DNA from: Hyaloscypha bicolor E
Lineage: Eukaryota; Ascomycota; Leotiomycetes; Helotiales; Hyaloscyphaceae
Direction: 5' to 3'
Assembly: GCF_002865645.1 (NCBI RefSeq)
Contig: NW_020194560.1
Location: forward strand, 372,001-436,000
DNA: 64,000 nt
The notes under the pieces were generated by a model that had not been told where the DNA came from, did no database searches, and saw nothing but the letters and a program-made list of their open reading frames with translations. Of the stretch, positions 44,170-55,571 are shown piece after piece. How positions within the stretch are numbered: the first letter of the stretch is position 1; the number at the start of each line of letters is the position of its first letter. A program made the translations under genes and the position numbers.

Positions 44170-45234
44170 ATGGAATCGAATCCTCGGGGTAGCCAGACAA
44201 TGCCACCGGATGCGTCAAGGCAGAGTCCTTTTGCTTCGAACCGTCCGCAACCAAGTTCACAGCCAAGTTATCCTCGGCAGCCGGTATCAGAACCAGGATA
44301 CCGGAAGCACAGTCTGGAAGACATTTTTCCAACTACTGGCGATGTTAGTACGAAGCGCGTTAAATCCTCAGCTCCAGTCGATAATACTCCTCACAACATG
44401 GCGATGCTAGACTACGAGTCGCAGCTCGAATTGTGTGAAATGAATAATAAGAAGCGGCTGATGATGGCTCGACAAGAGGAGGAAACTTTCGGCACGTACA
44501 GTGCATCGGTCGCTGGACCGGGAATCACCAAAGAGACACCCAACTTTCTGGTGCAAGAGGCAACCAGAGGGAGCCAGGAAAGGCCAGGAACAGTAGGCTC
44601 TTCCCTTGGTGCTATATCGCAAGCTCCTATCATTGAAAATAACCCTCGGAAGGACTCATCCCTGGTGCGACCAGTGCCATCAGGCTCCACATACGGACAG
44701 GCCGATGGCTCAACACCGTCCGAGATTCTTTCTCCATCAACGAACGTCATTGTATGCCAGAGCAACGATTTGGATAGACTCAATCTTGGCCGCGGACCGT
44801 TAGATATCCTAGACACGATGATGGAGCATGCCAAGCTTGGGGTAGACCGAGGACTAGATGAGATTCTCACCACACTTCAGAACATCCAGCATCTCAAGGA
44901 CTCCTTACCCGCAGCTGAAGCCGCGCTTCCCAAGCCGCAACGAGATTTGCTCGGCAAAAAGCGGTCCGAGATCCAGATCCTCAAAATCAGATACGAGGAT
45001 TTGATTGCGATCACGTCGGATGCACAAAAAGAAGGACTTCGGAAGCTTAAGTGTGAGGCAATATCTCAATCACAAAGGGATTTGGAAGATATCATGGGCG
45101 ATGATCCGGCTTCGAGGAGGGTTCAAGCTACAAGAGCACAAATTGAGACCCTAGAAAGAGATCTAAAGAGGGTAAAAGATCGAGCGTCGGGTTTGATGAT
45201 GGCGTTGAATGGGTTACTAGAGAAGCTTCCTTAA
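44170..45234 (+). CDS. coiled-coil protein with RLMMARQEE motif
   Basis: 354 residues from ATG 44170 (MESNPRGSQTMPPDASRQ). Residues 1-45 are Pro/Ser/Gln-rich. Residues about 46-100 include RKHSLEDIFPTTGDVSTKRV and DYESQLELCEMNNKKRLMMA followed by RQEEE. The YExQLxLxExxNKKRLMMARQE pattern recurs, as I recall, in many Pezizomycotina proteins of unknown function. The middle is Ser-rich; residues about 210-354 are helical and coiled-coil (GPLDILDTMMEHAKLG, LTTLQNIQHLKDSL, QIETLERDLKRVKDRASG). No catalytic site. Upstream in-frame codons exist but have no ATG, so 44170 is chosen. It has the N-terminal NLS-like KRVKS. Confidence 0.75.
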   Translation: MESNPRGSQTMPPDASRQSPFASNRPQPSSQPSYPRQPVSEPGYRKHSLEDIFPTTGDVSTKRVKSSAPVDNTPHNMAMLDYESQLELCEMNNKKRLMMARQEEETFGTYSASVAGPGITKETPNFLVQEATRGSQERPGTVGSSLGAISQAPIIENNPRKDSSLVRPVPSGSTYGQADGSTPSEILSPSTNVIVCQSNDLDRLNLGRGPLDILDTMMEHAKLGVDRGLDEILTTLQNIQHLKDSLPAAEAALPKPQRDLLGKKRSEIQILKIRYEDLIAITSDAQKEGLRKLKCEAISQSQRDLEDIMGDDPASRRVQATRAQIETLERDLKRVKDRASGLMMALNGLLEKLP

Positions 45235-46649
45235 TTCCTTCTTCTTCTTCTTTTTTTCTGGATTATCTCTTAGATATAAAAAGCACAAGTAAATAGTGCA
45301 GCTGCAAGATATTGCTTATAGAGAGAAGTTGGAACAGTGTGCGAAGCACGTGACATTTGCATTCTGTGACATAGACAACTAGGGACACTTTAAGCTAAAT
45401 AATTCTCTAGCTATTACTAAAAGCAGTCTCTTTCAATATATGTTAGCCAATTTAAATTCTCTATATAAAAATATAGTCAGCTCTGAATTCTGCTTTGCTG
45501 GCGCTCCAGAAACATATGCATTTTCTTCCGCTGAAACTTCTTTGAGGACATGTCCATTTGCACCTCTCCATAACTTTGTTGGACTTGAAACAAAATCAAC
45601 GTGATGTCCCCTTTACCAGACAACCTGGTAAGACCTCTTTGGAAAATTGTTTGTCCCAAAACACTTGGAGCACTGCAAAATGTAAGTCATCGAATGTACA
45701 AACATTAGAAAATCCAGTGCACCAAACTGTTCAAAACAAAAGATTGGTCAGTGGCCATGAAGCAAACTTATACCGGAGAAGCTTATTTCATCAGACGCTT
45801 ACGAGTAATGAGATTAGACTTCTTGCTTTAACAAAATAACTTGACACACGAGACAGATCGGATATTTTTTACAATTTCCGCGAACCACCATCTTGTCTCG
45901 GCAAACTCATCAACAACCACAGTCTCACCTTGCCGGTTTCTGCCAAATACAAACTTGCCTTTTAGCTTTCTACAAACCCGCATTTCAGAAAACCTTGATG
46001 GTAACTTTGGTCAGGCATTCACCCTCGTGGCTTTTGGGGCTCCGTACTAAAACAATTCTTCCACCCGTGCACATTTTTAGTATGCCTTGCCTTACCGCTG
46101 CCCCTTCTTCCCCTTGAGTACTATTGACTTTGCTTAAGGTGTCCTCCTGCTCCTGCTCTATTTCTCTTTCTGAGTGCAGGAGTTATCGTCGTTCCTGCCT
46201 ACAATATTTATGTCATGCGTCATCTTCTGTCACGTAAGGGTTCTTTCATATTGAGGGCAGTCGTTCTTGCCTAAGGTAACTCCTCTCAGGGCCATTCTCA
46301 TTGAGTTTTGCTATCTTCCTCGCGGACATGTTCACTCCTGCTTACTCGTGTCCTCCCATTAGAATTCTCCTCCCCTGTTTAACAGCTCGTCGTCAACGAA
46401 CTTCCGTTGCCTCTTGACACTATCTACCTTCCCCAACACACCCTTGAAGCTTGTCGTCAACGAACGTCCGCCAGCTCTTAACAGCATCTTTCTTCCACAA
46501 CACAACCTTGAAGCCCAAGTGCTAGCATTTCGAGTATTGATAGCCGATATTCCAGACAAAGGAATCCTGATTCTGACACTCTTACCTTGTGTTCATAACA
46601 CCAGTGCTGCGGCATCGCTGCATCATCACTTTTATTCGCTGCCTTGGAG
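45235..46649. other. intergenic with leader of the 46650 gene
   Basis: No supported gene. CACGTGAC lies near 45346. The plus strand from about 46140 is CT-rich, ending in the tandem duplication listed separately. Confidence 0.4.
46385..46512. repeat. 64-bp tandem duplication in the leader of the 46650 gene
   Basis: GTCGTCAACGAAC starts units at 46389 and 46453; each continues with TCCG, CTCTT and CTTCC..CAACACA..CCTTGAAG. About 80 percent identical. It ends some 140 bases before the ATG, so it lies in the promoter or leader. Confidence 0.8.
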
Positions 46650-47846
46650 ATGACTCGGAGCGCCTCCATTTGCGGCGACACCACTTCCAAGGGAATAGGG
46701 TTACAAAGTTTACGCAGCACATCTATTCACCCTGAAATCGCATTTACGCAGAGTACTATGAGAGACGATTCCGAGCCACCTCCCAGCTACTCAGCGAGCG
46801 CCGGCTATCATCTCCGTCCGGAGGATTTGCCCCGAAACGAAACCGTTGCAAGCAGCAATTCTCATCTCGGCATTTCCAATCCATCCGATCATCGCCCTTT
46901 TAATTCTGGGCCTTCGGATCTTTTCGCCTCTCACAAATCCGAACACAGCAGACGGTCAAGCGCAAACTATCGTCCCATCACATCTATCTCTTGTCCGAAC
47001 GGAAGTTCACCTTCAAGCTCAGTCACTCCTCACTTCTCTCAATCTGGCTCGTCGCATCTCGGCATGAAACCCTCTACCTCTTGTTGCCCTTCCTCTACCA
47101 TGACCTCAGCCTCTGCACGTCCCATGCCAGCAATGACCTCGACTTCCGACGAGAAGAATAATGAGACTGTCAAACAGCTCATCAGCAAGAACCCCGATTT
47201 GAGAAACAGCATCTACTCGTTCCTCGGCTCTACCATCGTCGCTCTTGAAGCGCAGCGACCCGAAGACCTGAAGACAAAAGACGTCAAGATCGACGGCTTG
47301 CAGAAACAACTCCTGGATGCCATGAAATATGGTAACGAGGAAGCGCGCAAAGTCGAGAAACTCGAATTAGAGCTCAAGTTGGCAACCGAGAACGGTCTCT
47401 CCCAAGCCAGGGCCCTCGAAGACCTCCAGAAGAAGCTCCAGAAGCAAGAAGAGGTTGAGAAGAACATTCGCAAGGGAAATCTCGCCTTGCACCGCGAGCT
47501 TGATCCTCTCAAGCCCGAGAACGCTAGGCTAAAGAACCAACTTAAGGATGCCGAGAAGGAGATTCGAAACCTGACAGAGAGGGTTGATTATCAAAACCAG
47601 AGACTTGAGATCTATGGTCAGAAGACACGCAACACGGAGTTGAAGGCTTTGCAGATGGAGACTGTTCTGGAGAAATTGGAGAGGGAAAATCATTCGTTGG
47701 TGTTGAAGGGCGAGCAGATGTCAGGCAGGTTGTTGGCGGTTGCGGAGCAGTGGCATGAACCGAATCCTGCAAAGAGAAACCGTCAGACGTCAGAGATGCT
47801 CGATGATGGGGAGAGATTGAAGCGATTTTCTAGAATGACTCGTTGA
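46650..47846 (+). CDS. coiled-coil protein with Ser-rich N-terminus
   Basis: 398 residues from ATG 46650 (MTRSASICGDTTSKGIGL). Residues 1-165 are Ser/Pro/His-rich and disordered. A helical start (ETVKQLISKNPDLRNSIYSF) leads into a coiled coil, residues about 200-365 (KDVKIDGLQKQLLDAMKYGN, LEDLQKKLQKQEEVEKN, LKDAEKEIRNLTERVDYQNQ). Near the end PAKRNRQTSEMLDDGERLKR supplies a nuclear-signal-like basic stretch in the same late position as in the 26971 and 28964 proteins. No enzyme domain seen. The ATG is preceded by a tandem-repeat leader. Function unknown. Confidence 0.78.
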   Translation: MTRSASICGDTTSKGIGLQSLRSTSIHPEIAFTQSTMRDDSEPPPSYSASAGYHLRPEDLPRNETVASSNSHLGISNPSDHRPFNSGPSDLFASHKSEHSRRSSANYRPITSISCPNGSSPSSSVTPHFSQSGSSHLGMKPSTSCCPSSTMTSASARPMPAMTSTSDEKNNETVKQLISKNPDLRNSIYSFLGSTIVALEAQRPEDLKTKDVKIDGLQKQLLDAMKYGNEEARKVEKLELELKLATENGLSQARALEDLQKKLQKQEEVEKNIRKGNLALHRELDPLKPENARLKNQLKDAEKEIRNLTERVDYQNQRLEIYGQKTRNTELKALQMETVLEKLERENHSLVLKGEQMSGRLLAVAEQWHEPNPAKRNRQTSEMLDDGERLKRFSRMTR

Positions 47847-49552
47847 GTGGGGGAAGGCGAGATACCACGCTTTCTTCATGGATGACAGCGAGCTTGACAT
47901 TGCTCCAGGTTGTCGGGCTTAGGGTGGGGTTGAGATAGCAATGTGAGGGAGGGATACAATAATAGACAGCGTTGATTTCTAGCATGGCATGGCTTTATTA
48001 CTCGGCGTTGATTCTGAGGATAGATGATGCATGACATTTCTAGATTCCGCATCATTCACACAATAAACAGCATTGATTTCAACTAATTTGAATGCTCTGC
48101 GATGTGATAATACCATACGATTCTAAGCCTCAGTTGGCCAGAACCAATCTCCCGCAAAAATGGTACAATGTCAATAGAAAAGCTACACGATTTTGCATAG
48201 ACAATGGAAGTCGAGAGCCGCTAAATATTCTAGATCTTCCAGGACAATGAGTAACTATTCAAGATATCCTAAAGTTCCAAACTCTTTTTGGGATTTCAAC
48301 TATAATGTCCTTACTTCTGAGATCCTTCAAGATTTGAAATGCAGAAAGTCGTTATAACAACCTACAAGAAGATAACCGTGGCTGACCCCAACCCTGAGCA
48401 AGGAAATTCCGCTCCTTCCACCACAACTTGTTTGACCCTGATACACTAAATTAAGAATCTGTACTCAACCAATCATAAAGGCCGGGTGATAAGTCGTTTT
48501 CAAATCCCACAAAATGCCCCCCACTAATAATTACAAGGTGTAGTTTGTTATCACGTTTCGCCAACATGTGCTCTCTCAGCAGGCCTTGTTTGTGCCGAAA
48601 AGGTCCTGAGTTCAATCCTCAGCCCGATCAAAAGCCTTCAACACCGTTTTCCTTTCTCTCTTCAGCCATTTCTGGTAATTTTGTGTTATGTAAGGGAAGG
48701 GAAGAGAGCTGCTCGTGTTGAGGAGGAAAGGCTTTGTCGATGTCGATTTTTTGGTGTGGTGGGGCAATCATTAAGCGAGGAAAAATAGGGGCAAATGTGG
48801 CGTCGCCGACTCACCTTCAAGGCGACACAGATAAGGCCTTGGGTGTTTTTATAGCTTGCAGAACACTTATCACAGTTTGGGTGGAGAATTCAGCGGACGA
48901 GGATACGTATTCAAGTCGGATCATCACTGTACCGTGCTGATCATAGATTTTGATCCTACTCCGATGTATACCATGTAGCTTCAGCACGATTTTGTTAGCA
49001 ATTTGAGGCTGCAGCTTAGCATCAACCTTTCTTCAAGAGAAGCCAAACGATATGAGCCGATATATATAGACACAAAGTCTCTTACATCTCCACGAAGTGA
49101 AAGCGAGGTATGGGACACTTGTTTCGGCCACCACAGAGGCCTTGGGTTCCGGAAGCCAGCCCACGGCCTCGAGGTTGATTCACGAATATTTCTGTCTTCG
49201 CAAACTCAATCCACAATTCTTTGTCATTGTGAGAGGTGCGAAGCTCAAATATTTATTGTCCAGAGGGACGAAGAACAATGAGGTGAAGAGCGACTGAAAA
49301 AAAGCTTCTGCTCGGTTGACCCCTGTGCTCCGTATTTGGGTCGAAAAGTATGCCACTCCTTCAGATCGAAAGTCCCAAGACAACAAGGACTATGGAAAAA
49401 TAAGAGAATCCAAAGTTATGACAAAATGAGCTTAATGAGCTTCAAACCAGTGGTCTGAGTGTGGCGAAACAATAGGATCAATAGGTTGCCATCCCCATGT
49501 ATATACTGTGTCGTGCTTCATTATATTTACATAAAAAGAAACTCGTGTCATA
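47847..49552. other. intergenic with tRNA-like relic
   Basis: 1.7 kb without a protein gene. AT-rich around 48000-48480. A tRNA-like segment is listed separately. Frames at 48734-49297 do not look coding. Confidence 0.4.
48529..48631 (+). tRNA. tRNA-Val-like relic (AAC), probably dead
   Basis: GGTGTAGTTTGTTATCAC (48537-48554) looks like the D-arm of fungal tRNA-Val, followed by TTTCG-CCAAC... and, after about 28 extra bases, CGAAA (anticodon stem), then a T-arm CTGAG-TTCAATC-CTCAG (48605-48621), with TTTT near 48646. But the 5' acceptor strand does not pair with the 3' CCCGATC, and the base before the anticodon is C rather than T. So it is a pseudogene or a tRNA-derived repeat head, not a working tRNA. 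Confidence 0.35.
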
Positions 49553-51580
49553 TCACCGCGGGAACGCTGGGCTCGCGGGACTTATTGGACTCATCGTCCT
49601 ACTCACTGGGCTAACTGGCTCCCTCCCGTATCTAAATCTCGCACTGCTCGGCGACAATACTTCCATCGGACTCGTATCGTAATCATCTCCCTCCACAAAA
49701 CTCATCGGCCGTCCGCCCCTACTCCGCCTTCTCCCATTGCCCACACCACTCATCTCAATTGCCACCTCGCCCGCATCCATCTCATAAATCTCCTCATGAA
49801 TGCTCCTCTTCCCCGAATGTCCAATCTCCACCGCGTCTGAGGTTGGTGGCCATTTCCTGCCATACGGATCAAGCTCGACGATTTCGTTATCGTGGCCGCA
49901 CATCTCGCTGGGGTACTTTAGGTCGGGATTTGCGTCGACCTCGTGCTTTTGGTTGGGGGGACTGGCGTCCAGCTCGGCTTTGATGATTGGTTGTGGGTTG
50001 GCGTTGGATGGTGCGGTGGTATCCGCGAGTTTGTGGCCTTTTGCTTTTCGACGGCGTCGTAGGATAATGAGTAGGATCACGAGAGCAAGGGCGAGGAGAA
50101 CGAGACCGCTACCGCCTGCAGCGATTGCAACAAGGGGAAGGTGATGAGCAGATTTTGTATTCGTGTTCTCTCCCACGCTGGTCGAAGGTGGCAGGATTGC
50201 TACGATATCTTGCTGGGCTGATGCATCCCAGTTGCATTGCGAGACGGAAAAGTTTCTACGCGCGTAGTCTGCTATGACGTATCTATTTCAGTGTCAGGTC
50301 AATCCGTTTTATTAGAGAGGTATACCTACGCTTCTTGAAAGAAAGTCCTACCAAGCGTATACTGCGATGAATCGTTCGCCCGTTTCAGAGGAAAGTATCT
50401 CGTCGCATTCGCCACAATCGGATAAGAAACCGTGAGATCAAAAGCCGAGTATGGGAGCATGATGTCGACTGTCTGCAAAGAAGTCAAAGTCCCAAGCGTA
50501 AATGTGATCTTTGGGTTTTGAGCTTTCAGAGAAGTGTGCTGAGCGTCTGTTAGCAGGTACAGCTGTGTATTGCTATCCCATACAAGGCCGAATGTGCTTT
50601 CAAATATCGCACATGCAGCTTCTGGGAGATAGATATATGGTACTGTCGAGTCCAAGAATATTGATACTGGCTGTTGAAGGAGAGAAGTTCCATCGTCAGC
50701 GGTTATTTTATTCAGCTCGACGAGGAGTTCTCGATCATCCTGCGGTCCGAAGTTGAAGGTTAAGTTGTTGGGGTTGAATCTCGAGGTATCGTATCCGCCC
50801 AGTACCAGACTACCATACACTTCATTCAATCCTGATATTGTTAATTATTCTTGCCGGGTCAGAGGTATTTCTATGCTCACGATATTTATTCCCAGCCGTA
50901 TATGCCCAACTTAGACTCGGGATCATCTTCTGTGTCCGCAAATTCTCCATGAAGCTGGGGATGGGGTCCGTCAAGCTTGTAAAGTTGCTTGCTTGAGGCT
51001 TCACTCCAAACAACCCCATGTAAAAATCCTTCGCCGCGATACTCGCCACCGTTTGGTTCCCAAGTGAAGGTCCCCCACCTCCAAGATATCCCAGTGTTAT
51101 GTCGTCGAATCCATATCTCCCTTTGCCCGAGTATCCTAAGTTGGATTCAAGTTCTAGATCGTATATCGTCGTAGTAATGTTGGTTTTGTTTGGAATCCAA
51201 CTGGTGGATGCAGTGTTATTGTAGAATCTCCCGCGCGAAGTTGAGCAAGTGGATGGGTCTGTCGAGGTACATCCTTTTGGATCGATCCCCCACGTTTGGT
51301 AAGAAGCTGTTGAGACGAGAACATTGACGCTTTGCGACGGCGTGCCAATTTCTATTGTGAAAGAAGACCAAGGTCCATCATTACCTTCCCTACCTATTGT
51401 CAGTTGCGTTTAGCAAGAAACCAATGGTGGAATGTCTTACCAATTGTTGGACGCTGGCACGACGATGGGTTTTGGAGAGACCTGATCTGCACGCGCAGTG
51501 ACTTGACATAGAGTCCATATCAGAAATAATATTTGAAGCCATTGATGTGTACCTGCTGCTTGTCGCATCGAAGGCAGCAT
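49553..51580 (-). CDS. membrane-anchored pseudo-aspartic protease (A1 fold)
   Basis: Exons 51580-51441, 51389-50881, 50831-50330 and 50282-49553 encode 626 residues; introns are 51, 49 and 47 nt. A signal peptide (QILFLIWTLCQVTARA) is followed by the pepsin-like fold: FTIEIGTPSQSVNVLVSTAS at about 57-76, where the first catalytic Asp-Thr-Gly is replaced by VSTAS, and later IFLDSTVPYIYLP (Asp 277, but DSTV instead of DTG/DSG), then GRTFFQEAYVIADYARRNFS. One membrane helix (about 434-458) with stop-transfer RRRR and a long Ser/Pro-rich cytosolic tail follow. So it is probably not a protease; relatives with this layout are common in ascomycetes and may bind wall or peptide ligands. It diverges from the wall-protein gene. 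Confidence 0.88.
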
Positions 51581-52522
51581 TTTATGGCCTGCTTAGCCTT
51601 CCATGACACATCGCGTTCTCCAACAACGGACTCAGAGTAGTTTCATTCCCAGAAAACGCGGAAGATGAGCAAAATTCCCACCTCGGTCTGATCATCCACG
51701 CCAATCAAAATAACAGTCACAAACGGCACAAGGATGCCGATGAGTAATTTGGAGAAGGGTGAAGCTTGACCCTTGATGTCCATGCTCTCCTGCCCATTTC
51801 ACCCAATGAAAGCTCAAATGCAGGAAATAGGAGCCGAATCTCGAGGGAAAACAAATTCATTGGGCAAAATCCCGACGTTCGAAAATCAGCCTTACAGACA
51901 AAGCTGAAAGTGCTCCGAAGACCTGCAGATGGGTGCACGGGTGAACCTTGAAAAACGACGCTACTGAACGAATCAGGGCTGAATACCGGCCCCTGATTTC
52001 CACCGATTAGGCTCGCTTAAGCAACATCTGATTGTGGTCAGGCACGTTGTGAATCAGGGGGAACCTCAGTCTCTGTTTGGCAGTTGAGATGGAAAGAGGC
52101 GCAACTTAAAGTTTGTGGCTGCAAGAATGGTGTCAATGTCAAACAGGCACCTGGCAGGGCTTTCAAATGTTCTGGTTCTCCCACTTGAATGCAAGCCAAT
52201 AAACTGGTGAGAAACCTCGGCATGTGGAGAGAAACGGGGAGGCTGGAATTAACGTTGAACGCCTTGCCAATCGACTCTTGAATACGGGATACACATGATT
52301 CGGGATGTGACTCTTCATCTCGTCCCCCATGCCCCTCCGCAGCTCGCTTCTGAACCGTGAAAGCTTAGCACGCTTCTGTTTATCCCGAACCCCAGAACCG
52401 CGTGGTCCAAGGATGGAAAACCTGGTTCCGCCATCCTTAATCCACTCCGAAAGACTACACCTTTCCGTCTTTCAACCTCTTTCTCTTAGTTATACCCACA
52501 GTCTTTACATTCGAATCTCACA
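51581..52522. promoter_or_regulatory. divergent promoter region of two surface-protein genes
   Basis: 942 bases between the starts of the pseudo-aspartic protease (minus) and the secreted repeat protein (plus). CT-rich stretches approach both starts. No named motif. Shared control is possible but not shown. Confidence 0.5.
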
Positions 52523-54408
52523 ATGGTTTCTAAAAGTCTTGTCATTCTTTTCGCCACGCTCATTACTTGCATTCGTTCAGATTCTATTTCCTCAGGTATC
52601 TTCCTTGGATTCGTTTACACGTGCTCGGCTAACCCTCAAAGCACCAGCGCTCACTGCGGATCATTCCAGGCCGTCAGATCCGTCCACAACGATTGAAGAT
52701 CCAACAAATTGTTGCTTCGTGATCCAAGAGACGGTTAGCGCTGAATACTGGCCAGTAGCGAATGTGACATACACAACTAAGGAAGTAAACCTAACCTCAA
52801 TTACCACTTTGATCACACCCTACCGAAATGGAACTTCCACAAACATTGTCACAAATGTGTACACCACGAATGCTTCATTCCCAGTCACTAAGACGCTGGG
52901 GAACCCCATTGCAGACTACCCAAACAATGGTTTTTACATGACGGAGTCCGACACATGGCTGAGAGGTACTGCTGTTACCACAGCTGGGATTACGATGTAG
53001 GATATAACTTCTATACCTAGAATGAGTGCTGATCTGAAGCAGACAATCCCCACAGGCATACTATGTCTACACAACAGTGAAGATCATCACCGCCAGACCC
53101 GTCGTGGCCACAGATGGACAAACAATGTGTGGCACCGTTTCCTCTTGGCCGAGACCGAATTTCTATAAAGTCCAAGCCACGTTCGAAAACATCAATTCCA
53201 ACGCAGAAGCATACTTTGGAGGCTCATCAATCGGTGGTGCGCTCGCGCTCCCCACGTTGACGGCTACGCACATCCGTTTCAGCCTCTTCGGCTCTGAATC
53301 AGTCACATACACAGCAACGGAAACCTCAATGGGAATGTATTTTACCGACCTCCGAGGCCACACCGTGGAACCAACCATGGCTTCTTCTGGCCTAGAAATC
53401 ACACTTACAACGCCATTCATCTACCAACCTACCCGCGGTTCCAACCCTGGAACCGAAGACCCACGAGCCTGCTTCCAAGGAGGCGGAACCGAGAACTTCG
53501 GCTACATTCCTCAAACACTCGTCGATTATCTTGCTCAAGATCCATATTACGTATCCCTGTATCCAGACCTGACATCCTGCCTCCCGGCCGGACCATCGAT
53601 CCTCCCGGTTTACAATCACTGCGAAGTGCCTTTGCAAATTGTCATTCAGAGTGCTGTTGGAGGTGATTTGACAGAGAGCACTGTGTCTACTATTATTCCT
53701 TCGGGCGTGAATGCTGTTGAGATGATCCCGAGTACTACTGCACCGATTCCTACCCCGCATGACACTCCGCCACCTACTCCATCCGTGAGCCCGATTATTG
53801 CACCTCCGGGAGGCGATTCAGTGGGTAGTACCACGACTGTGAACGGAACGCCTGTTATTGTGATTCCCCCAACGTCAATCCCAGTCCAGAACGCACCTCC
53901 AGGACTTACAGGAAGCACCAAAGTCGTCGACGGAACATCTTTCTTGGTGATTCCCAGTCAAACCACAATCCCGGCTCTTCCAGGCAGCATAACGGTTGTC
54001 TCCGGTTCTACCTTTGCAGTCTTCACCGGTCCCACCACAGTTGCTGCAAATCCCAACCTAGCATTGGAAGGAAGTACAACTGTGATATCAGGCACGACAA
54101 TGGTAGTTCTTTCTTCTGCGACTGCTGTGCCCGTCTTGCCTGGAAGCTTGACGATGTTGTCTGGTTCCCTGTATGATGTTTTCACCGGCCCAACGACGGT
54201 TGCAGTCAATGGAGAATTTTCATTGAATGGGAGGACCACGGTCATTGGAGGTGTGACGGAAGTAGTGCTTGATAAACCGACGACAGTTGCGGTTAACATT
54301 CCAACGGGGCAGAGCTTTGTGCAAGTGTCAGGAGCAATGAGGGGGAAGAACTCGATCTTTCGATTTGTGGTTGATGGGGCGAGAGGTTTTAGAGCAAGGT
54401 TTCGTTAG
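52523..54408 (+). CDS. secreted repeat-rich cell-surface protein
   Basis: Exons 52523-52595, 52642-52996 and about 53043-54408 give 597 residues. ATG 52523 starts a signal peptide (MVSKSLVILFATLITCIRSD). Residues about 30-330 form a Cys-containing, Thr-rich domain (NCCFVIQETVSAEYWPVANV, PYYVSLYPDLTSCLPAGPSI) with several N-glycosylation motifs. A Pro-rich hinge is followed by six imperfect 24-29-residue repeats of the form GSTTVxxGTxxxVLxxPTT with alternating long and short forms. It ends with a basic tail (DGARGFRARFR) rather than a GPI signal. Adhesin-like or wall structural role is inferred. Intron 2 could end at either of two AG sites three bases apart. An earlier in-frame ATG would lose the signal peptide. 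Confidence 0.85.
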
Positions 54409-54968
54409 AAAGTGAGGGAGAGATGCGGGTAGTTTGTAACGGATAATCTGGGATTAGCAAGGAGTTATGGGAAATAAAGCATCATAGAGATATTTACCAG
54501 GATGCGCTGTGTTCCTTTTCTTCCACTTCGATTTGAAGAACAGCCTCTCGCTTCGCTGTAATACAGTATCATCTAGCACTTAACTTCTCTAGGTCAAGTG
54601 GAAAGTCACATGACCTCTGCACGCTGGTTGGTCGCATAAAGATTGCAATACCCCTTTTCGGTCTAGCGGTGATGATGGGAACCACGGCGATGAGAACCGT
54701 GGTACTCGTCCAAGCTTACATTGAAGAGGTTAGCTTTACCCGTGCTATTAACTCGGAATTAAATTTTTAGTTTTATCTTGCTGCATCTCACGTTCCTTCT
54801 CTTCCCAGAACATCGAACAGAAACGCGAAGTGATTCTTCGAACTACAACACGTACGATCAAAAGGAACAACTGCTTTACTCTTCAACACATACCTAACAC
54901 AACAATTCACACGAAACACTTCGGCCTTCGAACCAGCTTCTATACAAACAAAATAGCAAATAGCAAAC
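54409..54968. other. intergenic, promoter of the 54969 gene
   Basis: No gene seen. AC-rich leader from about 54800 to 54968. Confidence 0.4.
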
Positions 54969-55571
54969 ATGGCAGAACAAGCACGCTCAGGAGCTGTCTT
55001 CGACTTCGGCGATGTCCAAGAAGCTCTGGAACAGTCAACCAATAATGTACAGCAGCCGCACGCACAATCGCCTCCAACTCTAGAACAAGCCCTTGGTAGA
55101 ATCGCTGAGCTCGAGGCAGTGAATACAACGCTCCGCCAGGGTTATGATGATCTTCACACAGAATATCATCGCCAAAAAGAAGACCATGAACGAGCAATAA
55201 CCAATGAAGACGCCGTAGAAGAAGAGCTTGAACGTGCTCGGGAGCATCATCAGGAACTAGAGGAAGAAAACCAGGAGCTGCGAGGTCAGATTCGAGAGTT
55301 TCAAGGTTTACTGGCTGCGCTAGAGAGGAATCCTAATAGGCAGGGGGCATATCACAGGGCAGTTATTCGATTCGCGCGTGCAAATCTGAGGATAGAAGAG
55401 CTTGAAGAGCGTAATCAGCAATTCCAGGAAATTGCCGAGAGGTTGCAAGGAGAGGTTGCGCAGCTGTCTGCTCGTTTGGAGTTAAATCATGAAGCATTTC
55501 AAGGTTTGCTGCAGGAGATTCGTGGGCGTCTCGCGAGGGTGGTAACAGCATACTGGGCCAGCCGAGAATGA
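54969..55571 (+). CDS. coiled-coil protein, type B (pair with 56786)
   Basis: 200 residues, ATG 54969 after AAC. A short N-terminus (FDFGDVQEALEQ) is followed by PTLEQALGRIAELEAVNTTL, then YDDLHTEYHRQKEDHERA, and a continuous coiled coil with LEEENQELRGQIREFQGLLA to the end (LLQEIRGRLARVVTAYW). The segment 38-85 matches the minus-strand gene at 56786 closely, including E/DLEEAI-RI-xLEA and YDxLHTxYxxQ. No further domain. It differs from type A proteins in having no Pro-rich linker and no basic tail. Function unknown. Confidence 0.78.
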   Translation: MAEQARSGAVFDFGDVQEALEQSTNNVQQPHAQSPPTLEQALGRIAELEAVNTTLRQGYDDLHTEYHRQKEDHERAITNEDAVEEELERAREHHQELEEENQELRGQIREFQGLLAALERNPNRQGAYHRAVIRFARANLRIEELEERNQQFQEIAERLQGEVAQLSARLELNHEAFQGLLQEIRGRLARVVTAYWASRE

